This document shows positions 34,558 to 42,842 of a DNA stretch of 64,000 nucleotides, in pieces. Within the stretch, counting starts at the first letter, position 1. Every line of letters begins with the position of its first letter. Below the pieces are notes generated by a model. That model was not told where the DNA came from. It ran no database searches and was given only the letters and a program-made list of their open reading frames with translations. The stretch is taken from positions 1-64,000 of the forward strand of contig CAIPKV010000078.1 of NCBI GenBank assembly GCA_903865745.1. Direction: 5' to 3'. The position numbers and the translations under genes were made by a program. This DNA is from an uncultured Verrucomicrobia subdivision 3 bacterium (GTDB lineage Bacteria > Verrucomicrobiota > Verrucomicrobiia > Limisphaerales > UBA11358).

Positions 34558-35571
34558 ATGTTTGTCCGTTTCACCCTGCTGTTGCTCGCGCTCGCGCTGT
34601 CTGCGCCCGCCAGTCACGCGGCTTTCATCAGGGGCCACAGCTATGTGCCGCTCGCCGAGTGGGCGGATGATAATAACTTCCGCATCGTCGCGCACTACGG
34701 CGATGAAATCACCCTGACCAACCGCTCGGCGCGGCTGGTCTTCGCCAAGGATTCGCATACGGCCCAGATCAATGGCGTGAACGTGGCGCTGTCGTTCCCG
34801 GTGTCGGCGGATAAGGGTCAGTTCGCCATCGCCCAAATGGATTTGACCCGCACCATCGAGCCGCTCATCTATCCGCCCAAGTTTGCGGGCCGGAAGCTTA
34901 CCACCATCGTGCTCGACCCCGGTCACGGCGGGAAGGACCCGGGCAACCGCGTGGCCGGGCGCAGCGAAAAGAACGCGACGCTGGCGCTGGCCAATGCGGT
35001 GCGCGACCAATTGGTGGACGCGGGCTTCCGGGTCATCTTCACGCGCAAGTCGGATAAGTTCGTGGAACTGCCGGTGCGACCGGACATCGCCAACCGCGCG
35101 CGCGCGGACCTCTTCGTGAGCCTGCACTTCAATGCGACCACGTCGGGCAAGGCGGAAGTGAGCGGGCCGGAGACGTATTGCATCACGCCGGTGGGCGCGG
35201 CGTCGTCCAATGCGCAAGGCGAAGGCGCGAACTACGGCGCGACCACGGCGAACCTCTCGGAGAAGCCGAGCCTGCTGCTGGCGTATTCCGTGCAGCGCGC
35301 GCTGGTGAAGAATCTGGGCGTGGAGGATCGCAGTGTGCGGCGCGCGCGCTTCGCGGTGTTGCGCGATGCGGAGATGCCCGCCATCCTGATCGAGAGCGGT
35401 TACATGACGCATCCGGTGGAGGGCCGGAAGATTTTCGACGCGGCCTACCAGCGGCAACTGGCGGCGGCCATCGTGAAGGGGATCATGAATTATCAAAGGC
35501 TGACCGCGCCGGCGGAGGCGCCCTTTACGAACAGCACGCCGACCAGCATTCACAAACGAAAGAAATCATGA
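34558..35571 (+). CDS. N-acetylmuramoyl-L-alanine amidase (Amidase_3)
   Basis: This exported 337-residue zinc amidase cleaves the amide between MurNAc and L-Ala in peptidoglycan. ATG 34558 gives a signal peptide (FVRFTLLLLALALSAPASHA). An N-terminal domain of about 100 residues resembles copper amine oxidase-like folds (HSYVPLAEWADDNNF). The catalytic domain has TIVLDPGHGGKDPGN (zinc His), a Glu in GRSEKNATLALANAV, DLFVSLHFNA and the second Glu in AILIESGYMTHP. The stop overlaps the start of the adenosyltransferase gene (ATGA). Confidence 0.9.
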   Translation: MFVRFTLLLLALALSAPASHAAFIRGHSYVPLAEWADDNNFRIVAHYGDEITLTNRSARLVFAKDSHTAQINGVNVALSFPVSADKGQFAIAQMDLTRTIEPLIYPPKFAGRKLTTIVLDPGHGGKDPGNRVAGRSEKNATLALANAVRDQLVDAGFRVIFTRKSDKFVELPVRPDIANRARADLFVSLHFNATTSGKAEVSGPETYCITPVGAASSNAQGEGANYGATTANLSEKPSLLLAYSVQRALVKNLGVEDRSVRRARFAVLRDAEMPAILIESGYMTHPVEGRKIFDAAYQRQLAAAIVKGIMNYQRLTAPAEAPFTNSTPTSIHKRKKS

Positions 35572-36104
35572 GCATTGCAACCAAGACGGGGGATAACGGC
35601 ACGACGGCACTGATGTATAACCGCCGCGTAGCAAAGAACCATGTGCGCGTGGAGGCTTACGGCACGGTGGATGAATTGAACACCGCGCTCGGGCTCGCCC
35701 GCGCCACGGCGGAACATGATTTTGTGCGCACGAACCTCTTGCCCATCCAGAAGGATTTGATCGTGCTGATGGGCGAACTCTGCGTGCAGCCGGAAGATTT
35801 GAACCGCTACGTCGCCGACGGTTTTCTGCTCGTGACGGCGGACATGACGGCGAAGCTCGATGTGCTCGTGAAGGAAATCGAGGCGCAGAATGTCAGCTTT
35901 AAAGGTTGGGCGACGCCGGGTAATACCATGAACTCCGCCGCGCTGGATGTGGCACGCACGGTTTGCCGTCGCGCGGAACGCCGCGTGTGCGATTTGAAGT
36001 TCACCGGCGAAATGCGGAACGCGGAAATCATCCTGTATCTCAACCGGCTGTCGGATTTGCTCTGGCTCTTCGCGCGCTGGGTGGAGACGCAGGTGAAGGC
36101 GTAA
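35568..36104 (+). CDS. Cob(I)alamin adenosyltransferase, PduO type
   Basis: This 178-residue enzyme transfers adenosyl from ATP to cob(I)alamin, yielding coenzyme B12. Markers: the N-terminal TKTGDNGTTAL, VEAYGTVDELNTALG and the C-terminal ARTVCRRAERRVCDL followed by LNRLSDLLWLFARW. ATG 35568 overlaps the amidase stop by 4 bp. A much longer frame upstream is the shadow of the amidase gene. No cobalamin riboswitch was found upstream. Confidence 0.93.
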   Translation: MSIATKTGDNGTTALMYNRRVAKNHVRVEAYGTVDELNTALGLARATAEHDFVRTNLLPIQKDLIVLMGELCVQPEDLNRYVADGFLLVTADMTAKLDVLVKEIEAQNVSFKGWATPGNTMNSAALDVARTVCRRAERRVCDLKFTGEMRNAEIILYLNRLSDLLWLFARWVETQVKA

Positions 36105-36206
36105 GCGCGCAACTCCGCACTTTTCAAACGCGGAACTTCTGACTATGCTTCCGTTTCCGTTTTGAGCTTTCGGGAAGCCTTGTCGGCACGGCTCGAGGAA
36201 TTTTGT

Positions 36207-37424
36207 ATGGCATTGATTGTCCAGAAATACGGCGGCACATCGGTCGGCAACACCGACCGCATCAAGAACGTTGCCAGGCGCGTGGCGGAATACCGCGCGA
36301 AAGGCGACTCCGTGGTCGTCGTCGTCTCGGCGATGAGCGGCGTGACGGATGGCTTAATTAAGCTGGCCAAAGATATCGCGCCCCTGCCCAGCGAACGCGA
36401 GATGGACATGCTCCTCGCCACCGGCGAACAGCAGACCATTGCGCTCACGGCCATCGCGCTGCACACCCTCGGCATTCCCGCCGTGTCCATGACGGGCGCG
36501 CAGGCGGGCATCGTCACCGATGGCGTCCACACCAAGGCGAAGATTCACAACATCACGCCGAAGCAGGTTCACACCGCGCTCAACGCCGGCAACGTGGTGA
36601 TCGTCGCTGGTTTCCAAGGCGAGACGTCGGAAGGCCAGATCACCACGCTCGGTCGTGGGGGTTCGGATCTCACGGCCATCGCGCTCGCCGCCGCGCTCAA
36701 GGCGGATCTCTGCCAGATTTATACGGATGTGGACGGCGTTTACACGACCGATCCGCGCATCGTGCCGACCGCAAAGAAGCTGTCGGAGATTTCCTACGAC
36801 GAAATGCTCGAGCTCGCCAGCCTCGGTGCCAAGGTGATGCAAAGCCGTTCAGTTGAATTTGCCAAGAAGTTTGGCGTGGTGTTTGAAGTCCGCTCCAGCC
36901 TCAACGACAACCCCGGAACTATTGTGAAAGAAGAAACGAAAAGCATGGAAGGCGTCGTCGTCCGCGGCGTCGCGCTCGACAAAAATCAGGCCAAGGTCAC
37001 GCTCGTGGGCGTGCCCGACCGCCCCGGCGTGGCCGCGAAGATCTTTAAGGCGCTCGGCAATGCGACCGTGAACGTGGACATGATTGTTCAGAACATCAGC
37101 CACGGCACGGGCACCCCGGCCACGGATATTTCGTTCACCGCCGACAAGCCGGACCTGCTCAAGGCGCAGAAGGTCATCGAAGGTTTGAAGACCGAAGTCG
37201 GCTATCGCGAAGTCATCACCGCCGAGAAGATTGGCAAGCTGTCCATCGTCGGCGTCGGCATGAAGTCGCACACCGGCGTGGCGGGCAAACTGTTCGAGAC
37301 GCTCGCGAACGAAGGCATCAACATCGACATGATTTCGACGAGCGAAATCAAGATCTCCGTCGTCATCGACCTCGCGAAGGGCGAGCAGGCGGTGAAGGCC
37401 GTGCACGCCGCGTTCATTGGCTGA
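36207..37424 (+). CDS. lysC: Aspartate kinase
   Basis: This 405-residue enzyme phosphorylates aspartate, the first step to Lys, Thr and Met. N-terminal kinase motif VQKYGGTSVGNTDRIKNVAR and FQGETSEGQITTLGRGGSDL with YTDVDGVYTTDPR are typical. Two ACT domains occupy the last 150 residues (KVTLVGVPDRPGVAAKIF and KLSIVGVGMKSHTGVAGKLF), so allosteric feedback is likely. It ends 3 bp before the leuA leader promoter. Confidence 0.95.
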   Translation: MALIVQKYGGTSVGNTDRIKNVARRVAEYRAKGDSVVVVVSAMSGVTDGLIKLAKDIAPLPSEREMDMLLATGEQQTIALTAIALHTLGIPAVSMTGAQAGIVTDGVHTKAKIHNITPKQVHTALNAGNVVIVAGFQGETSEGQITTLGRGGSDLTAIALAAALKADLCQIYTDVDGVYTTDPRIVPTAKKLSEISYDEMLELASLGAKVMQSRSVEFAKKFGVVFEVRSSLNDNPGTIVKEETKSMEGVVVRGVALDKNQAKVTLVGVPDRPGVAAKIFKALGNATVNVDMIVQNISHGTGTPATDISFTADKPDLLKAQKVIEGLKTEVGYREVITAEKIGKLSIVGVGMKSHTGVAGKLFETLANEGINIDMISTSEIKISVVIDLAKGEQAVKAVHAAFIG

Positions 37425-37426
37425 AC

Positions 37427-37454
37427 TTGACCGGGCGCATTGCCGGCGTATGAT
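37427..37454 (+). promoter_or_regulatory. Promoter of the leuA leader
   Basis: TTGACC (37427-37432) and TATGAT (37449-37454) are separated by 16 bp, a near-consensus sigma-70-type promoter. Transcription should begin near 37461, only about three bases before the leader-peptide ATG at 37464, so the leader would be almost leaderless. Confidence 0.7.
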
Positions 37455-37463
37455 TAAACCAAC

Positions 37464-37529
37464 ATGAATCGCAATCTGAACCTGCTGCTGACGAGCGCGC
37501 TGCTAACCGGCGCGGCGGTTGGGTTTTGA
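37464..37529 (+). CDS. leuL: leuA leader peptide
   Basis: This 21-codon ORF, MNRNLNLLLTSALLTGAAVGF, has six leucine codons in 21 (residues 5, 7, 8, 9, 13, 14). It lies between a strong promoter and an intrinsic terminator directly upstream of leuA. Starved for Leu-tRNA, a ribosome would stall within its first half; otherwise it runs to the TGA at 37527-37529 and covers the antiterminator arm. No Shine-Dalgarno sequence precedes it, in keeping with a transcript that starts next to its ATG. Confidence 0.8.
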   Translation: MNRNLNLLLTSALLTGAAVGF

Positions 37530-37584
37530 TTCGTTCACAAACTTTATCAAACCCACTGCCGAGACGGCGGTGGGTTTTTTGTTT
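37513..37584 (+). terminator. leuA transcription attenuator
   Basis: The terminator stem CCCACTGCCG/CGGCGGTGGG (37552-37561 with 37565-37574, loop AGA, one G-U) is followed by TTTTTTG. The alternative helix pairs CGGCGGTTGGGTTT (37513-37526, the end of the leader peptide) with AAACCCACTGCCG (37549-37561), with one bulge and one G-U. The two helices share the same 37552-37561 arm, so they are mutually exclusive, as in classical amino-acid attenuators. Confidence 0.85.
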
Positions 37585-37628
37585 TAACCCGGCCGCCGGA
37601 TGGCGATAATAACCAAGCCAATACGACC

Positions 37629-39284
37629 ATGCATCCAGACCCCTCCAAGAAATATCGTGCGTTCCCGCCCGTCCACTTGCCCGACCGCCAGTGGCCCAAC
37701 CGCGTGCTCACCGCCGCGCCGCGCTGGTGCAGCGTCGATTTGCGCGATGGCAACCAGGCCCTCGCCGTGCCGATGAATGTTTCGCAGAAGCTGGAGTTGT
37801 TCCAAACCCTCGTGAAGATCGGCTTCAAGGAAATCGAAGTCGGCTTTCCCTCCGCGTCGAACACGGAGTTCACGTTCAATCGCCGGCTCATCGAGGAGAA
37901 ACGCGCCCCAGACGATGTCTGGCTCCAAGTGCTCGTGCAGGCGCGCGAAGATTTGATTGAGCGCACCGTCGAGTCGTTGATTGGCGCGAAGAAGGTCATC
38001 ATTCACATGTATAACTCGACTTCGCCGGCGCAGCGTCGCGTCGTGTTCGGCAAGTCGAAGGACGAGATCAAGGCCATCGCCGTGAATGGCGCGAAGATGA
38101 TCAAAGACCGTTTGCACCGGCTCAAGGGCACAGAGGTCATGCTCCAGTATTCGCCGGAAAGTTTCAGCATGACGGAAGTGGAATACGCCAAAGAGATTTC
38201 CGAGGCGGTCATGGACGTGTGGCAGCCGACGCCGCAGCATAAGATGATTTTGAATTTGCCGGACACGGTCGAAGTTGCGATGCCGAATGTTTACGCGGAT
38301 CAAATCGAGTGGATTTGTAAGAATATTAAGCACCGCGACTCGCTCATCATCAGCTTGCACACGCACAACGACCGCTGCACCGGCGTTGCTGCGACCGAAC
38401 TCGGTCTGCTCGCGGGCGCCGACCGCGTCGAGGGCACGCTCTTCGGCAATGGCGAGCGCACGGGCAATCTCGACCTCGTCACCGTGGCGTTGAATCTCTA
38501 CATGCACGGCATTCATCCGAAGTTGGATTTCTCCAATCTCGCCGCCATCATTGATGTCTACGAGCGCAGCACGGGCATGACGGTGCCGCCGCGCCAGCCT
38601 TACGCGGGTGAGCTCGTATTCACGGCCTTCAGCGGTTCGCATCAGGACGCCATCAAGAAAGGTCTGGCCGAGCGCGAAAAAATTCCCGGCGCGCACTGGG
38701 ATGTGCCGTACCTCACGATTGATCCGGCGGACATCGGGCGCGAATATCGCGAGGTCATCCGCGTCAATTCGCAATCCGGCAAGGGCGGCGTCGCCTATCT
38801 GCTCGAAAGCGAGTTCGGCATCGAATTGCCCAAGGACATGCAACGCGAGTTCGGCCCCATCGCCAACGACGCGGTGGACAAGCTCGGCCGCGAAGTGAGC
38901 GGTGCAGAACTCAAGGCGATGTTCTGGCAAGAATATGTCGAGCGCATCACGCCGTGGTCGCTCAAGGGCTTTGAGACGGAGAGCAAAAACGGCGTTGTCA
39001 AATGCCGCGCCCAGCTCTTGCGCAACGGTCAGGCCGTTGAGTTCAAGGGCGAAGGCAATGGCCCGCTCGCCGCGCTCGTGCACGGCTTCACCACGGCGGG
39101 AGTGCCGCGCTTCGAAATCACCAACTACAGCGAACACGCCTTGAGTTCCGGCGAAACGGCGGCGGCGATTTCCTACATCCAGATCAAGACCGCCGATGGC
39201 CAGACCCGCTGGGGCGCCGGCGTGGATACGAACATCGAGCTCGCCTCGGTGCGCGCCGTCCTGAGCGCGTTGAACCGCCTCTAA
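37629..39284 (+). CDS. leuA: 2-isopropylmalate synthase
   Basis: This 551-residue enzyme condenses acetyl-CoA with 2-oxoisovalerate, the committed step of leucine synthesis. The HMGL-like barrel shows RWCSVDLRDGNQALAVPM, FKEIEVGFPSAS, LHTHNDRCTGVAATELGLLA with metal-binding His residues and GNGERTGNLDLV. The C-terminal LeuA allosteric domain ends near EGNGPLAALVHGF. The length and start fit the yeast-type (LeuA2) subfamily. Expression is predicted to be controlled by the upstream leader peptide and attenuator. Confidence 0.95.
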   Translation: MHPDPSKKYRAFPPVHLPDRQWPNRVLTAAPRWCSVDLRDGNQALAVPMNVSQKLELFQTLVKIGFKEIEVGFPSASNTEFTFNRRLIEEKRAPDDVWLQVLVQAREDLIERTVESLIGAKKVIIHMYNSTSPAQRRVVFGKSKDEIKAIAVNGAKMIKDRLHRLKGTEVMLQYSPESFSMTEVEYAKEISEAVMDVWQPTPQHKMILNLPDTVEVAMPNVYADQIEWICKNIKHRDSLIISLHTHNDRCTGVAATELGLLAGADRVEGTLFGNGERTGNLDLVTVALNLYMHGIHPKLDFSNLAAIIDVYERSTGMTVPPRQPYAGELVFTAFSGSHQDAIKKGLAEREKIPGAHWDVPYLTIDPADIGREYREVIRVNSQSGKGGVAYLLESEFGIELPKDMQREFGPIANDAVDKLGREVSGAELKAMFWQEYVERITPWSLKGFETESKNGVVKCRAQLLRNGQAVEFKGEGNGPLAALVHGFTTAGVPRFEITNYSEHALSSGETAAAISYIQIKTADGQTRWGAGVDTNIELASVRAVLSALNRL

Positions 39285-39356
39285 ACTGCCGCGCACTTTG
39301 AACGCGGCGAAATCCCGCTCGTCAAATCCAGTTGAACTGCTAAATTCAAAACTTAA

Positions 39357-40214
39357 ATGAAACTGCGCCCCACCCTGTTCGCCATCGCGATGCTGTTTGG
39401 TTTCTTCGCTGGAATTTTTCCTGCCGCCGCCCAGTCCAACCTCGTGACCACCGCGCCGGTCTATGTGCCGAATTTGTCCCACGCGGGCGATCCGCTGCCC
39501 GATGGCGTTCTCTCGTGGGATTCGCTGTTCAAGGCCGTGGATACCACGAACGAGCAGGATTTCGCGCACTTCATCTTTAGCTTCACCAACGTCACGGCCA
39601 ACAACGTCACCATCTTGAATGTTCATCCGTCCTGCGGTTGCACCACCGCGGAGCTGCCACCGGTGCCGTGGACACTGCCGCCCGGCACAAATGGTCAGAT
39701 TAAAATTAAGGTTAATCTCCATGGCAAAGCCGGCACGGTGTTCAAGACCGTCAATGTCTCCACTGACCGTGGCAATAAGAACCTCATGTTGCGCATCAAC
39801 ATCGCGCCGCCGCCGCCCGCGCCCGAAATGACCGAGGCCCAGCGCGACGCCGGCATCATGGCTTCGAAGGCCGACCGCCAGGCCATCTTCAAGGGTGATT
39901 GCGCGAGCTGCCATCTCAAGAAAACTGAGGGCAAATACGGCCAGCAGTTGTACGAAGCCATTTGTTCCGTCTGTCACGAGGCGAAAAATCGCGCCACCAT
40001 GGTGCCCGACTTGCACAATCTCAAAGTGCCGACCAACGAAGAATTCTGGCGCACGTGGATTACCTCCGGCAAGGCGGGTTCCCTCATGCCTGCGTTTGCC
40101 ACGTCACAGGGAGGGCCGCTGAATGATTTGCAGATCGCCTCGCTGGCCGCCTATCTCAACGCCTTCATTCCCTCGCACGTCGCGCCGGCAGCCCCGGCTC
40201 CGGGCGCGAAGTGA
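39357..40214 (+). CDS. DUF1573 protein fused to a c-type cytochrome domain
   Basis: This 285-residue exported protein has a signal peptide (residues 1-25), a DUF1573 domain (about 60-150; HFIFSFTNVTANNVTILNVH then PSCGCTTAELP) and a cytochrome c domain. Two CXXCH heme sites are only about 25 residues apart: CASCH and CSVCH. LMPAF supplies a plausible axial Met for the second. The first may be an extra heme or a remnant. A periplasmic electron-transfer role is inferred; the partner is unknown. Confidence 0.8.
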   Translation: MKLRPTLFAIAMLFGFFAGIFPAAAQSNLVTTAPVYVPNLSHAGDPLPDGVLSWDSLFKAVDTTNEQDFAHFIFSFTNVTANNVTILNVHPSCGCTTAELPPVPWTLPPGTNGQIKIKVNLHGKAGTVFKTVNVSTDRGNKNLMLRINIAPPPPAPEMTEAQRDAGIMASKADRQAIFKGDCASCHLKKTEGKYGQQLYEAICSVCHEAKNRATMVPDLHNLKVPTNEEFWRTWITSGKAGSLMPAFATSQGGPLNDLQIASLAAYLNAFIPSHVAPAAPAPGAK

Positions 40215-40256
40215 AGTCCGCTTGCGGAAATTATTCCGCCCGCTATCCTGTCAACC

Positions 40257-41345
40257 ATGACAGCAAAACTGGTTGACGCGACGAACCACTACCGAATCTC
40301 TACGCTCGGCGAGCGCGTGCTTGGCGGCGGCCACATCACCCGCGACGAAGCCACGTGGCTCTTCAACCTCGAGACCTCCGCCGACATCCTCGATTTGCTG
40401 TCGTGGGCCAACCGCATTCGCGAGCAATTCAAGGGCAACAAGATTCATCTCTGCTCCATCGTCAACGCCAAGGCCGGCGCGTGCTCGGAGAATTGCAGTT
40501 TCTGTTCGCAATCGTCCCATTACCAGACCGGCTCGCCGAAATACGGTTTCATTGAGCCCGAACCCGTGCATGAAGCCGCCGAGGAAGCGAACCAGAACGC
40601 CGTCACCGCCGTCGGCCTCGTCGCCGCATGGAAAGGTCTGAACGAAGGCCCGATGCTCGACGAAGTCTGTGACCGCATTCGCGAGTTAAAAGCCGGCGGC
40701 AAGACGCGCCCCGACGCCTCACTCGGCATCATCAAGAAGCAGGAGGTCGCCAACCGCCTGAAAGAAGCCGGGCTGGAATGTTACGGCCATAATCTTGAAA
40801 GCTCGCGCCGCTTTTTCCCGAATACCTGCACCACGCACACGTTCGACGACCGGCTCGAGACCATCGGCTATCTGAAGAAGGCCGGCATCAAGATTTGTTC
40901 CGGCGGCATCATCGGCATGGGCGAGACCCGCGCGGACCGGTGCGATCTGGCGTTTGAGTTAAAAGCCATTGGCGCGAACGTCGTGCCCGTCAATATCTTG
41001 AACCCCATTCCCGGCACGCCCTTCGCCAAGAACGAGCCGCTGCCCGTGATGGAAATTCTGAAGACCATTGCGTGTTTCCGGTTCATCCTGCCGCGTCAGG
41101 AAATCATGATTGCGGGCGGGCGCACCGTGAACCTGCGCGATGCGCAGAGCATGATATTCATGGCGGGCGCGAGCGCGCTGATGGTGGGCAACTATTTGAC
41201 CACGCTGAACCAGCCGGTGGAAAAAGACCTGCAAATGTTGAAAGACCTCGGCCTCGACCCGAACTGGGATAGCCACGATTTTAGCGATCAGGAAGAAGGC
41301 GGCTGCGGCTGCGGGAAAGAAAGTTGCGAAGCAGAAATGGTCTGA
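40257..41345 (+). CDS. bioB: Biotin synthase
   Basis: This 362-residue radical SAM enzyme inserts sulfur into dethiobiotin. The SAM-cluster motif is ACSENCSFCSQSSHY near residue 75. GIGMGETR-like sequence appears as GGIIGMGETRADR, and LNPIPGTPF and ARxTVNLRD-type AGGRTVNLRDAQSMIF match BioB. The C-terminal CGCGKESC tail is Cys-rich. No other bio genes are adjacent and no BirA-like operator was seen. Confidence 0.94.
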   Translation: MTAKLVDATNHYRISTLGERVLGGGHITRDEATWLFNLETSADILDLLSWANRIREQFKGNKIHLCSIVNAKAGACSENCSFCSQSSHYQTGSPKYGFIEPEPVHEAAEEANQNAVTAVGLVAAWKGLNEGPMLDEVCDRIRELKAGGKTRPDASLGIIKKQEVANRLKEAGLECYGHNLESSRRFFPNTCTTHTFDDRLETIGYLKKAGIKICSGGIIGMGETRADRCDLAFELKAIGANVVPVNILNPIPGTPFAKNEPLPVMEILKTIACFRFILPRQEIMIAGGRTVNLRDAQSMIFMAGASALMVGNYLTTLNQPVEKDLQMLKDLGLDPNWDSHDFSDQEEGGCGCGKESCEAEMV

Positions 41346-41366
41346 CACTATTTGCGAATAACAAAT

Positions 41367-42746
41367 ATGAGTTGGCGCTTTAGACAATCGTTTAAGATTC
41401 TTCCGGGGCTCAAACTAAACTTGTCCAAAGGCGGACTGAGCGCGAGCGTTGGCGGCGCTCCCTTTACAATGAATCTCGGACGGCGAGGTTTATATGCCAC
41501 GGCTTCAATTCCTGGAACGGGCATACAATTTCGGCAGCGTCTTTCTGGTGAAACGCATCCGAATTCTCAACCTAGCTTATATGAACCGCCGCGCTCGCCA
41601 CTTTCAGACAATTTTCCAGATTCTCCCCCAGGCTTTTTGCCACCACTTGACTCGAGTTCTGCTCCTCTGCGAGAAATTCGCAGCGCAAGCACAGAACTTC
41701 TGACCAGCGAAAGCCTCAAAGAACTCAAGAACCTGATACAGACAGCCTACGAAGAACACGAAGAGATAAGCGGCGAATTTTCCAAGGCAAAAAAAGAAAA
41801 TGCCCGTGCAACAGCGCGGTTCAACTCGTGGGATAATGGATTCTTGCTGAAGAAAATCTTTAAGAACTCATTTGCAGTCCGAAAAACTGAAGCTGAAATT
41901 GCAACTGCGAGAGCTTCTGAACTTGAAGAGCAGCTTCGGCTCACAACAATCTCGACACAGGTTGAGCTTGCCAAAGAACAGGCAGAACCATTCTTCAGAA
42001 TGCGCGACGAATTCACTGCATTGGCGGAATGCGCTGCGGTATGGGATGTGAAGGCAGACCGAGCAACTGATAAATTTAGAGAGCGGACAATCGCAAGCAG
42101 AACAGTCAGCCGTGATCGAATCGGATTTTCTTTGGGCAGTTGTGATTTGATTCAATGGGAGCAAGAAGTTCCTCATTTGCAAAACGTGAATGGTGGCGAC
42201 ATTTTCCTATATCCTGGTTTTATTTTGTATCGGGCTTCCAAGACGGCATTTTCTGTCATCAATTTCCACGACGTGAAACTTACGGCTGTTCCAGTCAAGT
42301 TCCATGAAGAAGATGGCGTTCCAAGCGATTCAAAAACAATCGGACAGACTTGGGCGAAAACCAATAAGGACGGAAGCCGTGACAAACGATTTGCGGGCAA
42401 TTACCAAATTCCAATCGCACTCTACGGTGATTTGACTCTCAAAAGCGAAACCGGCTTGTGGGAAGAATTCCAATTTTCTAATACTGATCGATTGGATCGT
42501 TTTGTTAAATCGTGGAACACTTTTGTCGCTTCTTTTGACGACAAAATTTCTTTGGTTTTTACGCAAGAAAACCCTGTTCCGCCCGAAGCCTCTCCAGAGA
42601 CTCCACCACCTCCAATATTGGTTGGAACAGATATACATTTTGAATGTGATTCGTGTCATCAGCCAATCGAAGTGAATGTTGAAGCTGTTGGCCAAGAATT
42701 TCGCTGCCCCGGTTGCGGCGGAAAACTCGTTGTCCCAGCGCCGTAG
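41367..42746 (+). CDS. DUF4236 protein with C-terminal zinc ribbon
   Basis: This 459-residue protein starts at ATG 41367. The N-terminus is a DUF4236 module (WRFRQSFKILPGLKLNLSKG, NLGRRGLYATASIPGTG, residues 1-55). A Pro/Ser-rich linker and a Glu/Ala-rich helical region follow (about 110-215). A middle domain is not recognised. The C-terminus is a zinc ribbon (CDSCHQP...FRCPGCGGKL). The DNA is visibly AT-richer than the flanking genes, suggesting acquisition. Function unknown. Confidence 0.7.
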   Translation: MSWRFRQSFKILPGLKLNLSKGGLSASVGGAPFTMNLGRRGLYATASIPGTGIQFRQRLSGETHPNSQPSLYEPPRSPLSDNFPDSPPGFLPPLDSSSAPLREIRSASTELLTSESLKELKNLIQTAYEEHEEISGEFSKAKKENARATARFNSWDNGFLLKKIFKNSFAVRKTEAEIATARASELEEQLRLTTISTQVELAKEQAEPFFRMRDEFTALAECAAVWDVKADRATDKFRERTIASRTVSRDRIGFSLGSCDLIQWEQEVPHLQNVNGGDIFLYPGFILYRASKTAFSVINFHDVKLTAVPVKFHEEDGVPSDSKTIGQTWAKTNKDGSRDKRFAGNYQIPIALYGDLTLKSETGLWEEFQFSNTDRLDRFVKSWNTFVASFDDKISLVFTQENPVPPEASPETPPPPILVGTDIHFECDSCHQPIEVNVEAVGQEFRCPGCGGKLVVPAP

Positions 42747-42842
42747 CGCGGCATCTTTGTAGCAACCCAATCACAAAATTCCCCAGCCCCGTCGGGGCGG
42801 CATCCGCCTTGCCAGCCACCACCATTGCTGGTAACAGTCCGC

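Noticed and set aside
36105-36206. Lysine riboswitch upstream of lysC
   Set aside because: Only about 100 bp, without the conserved core; no alternative terminator found.
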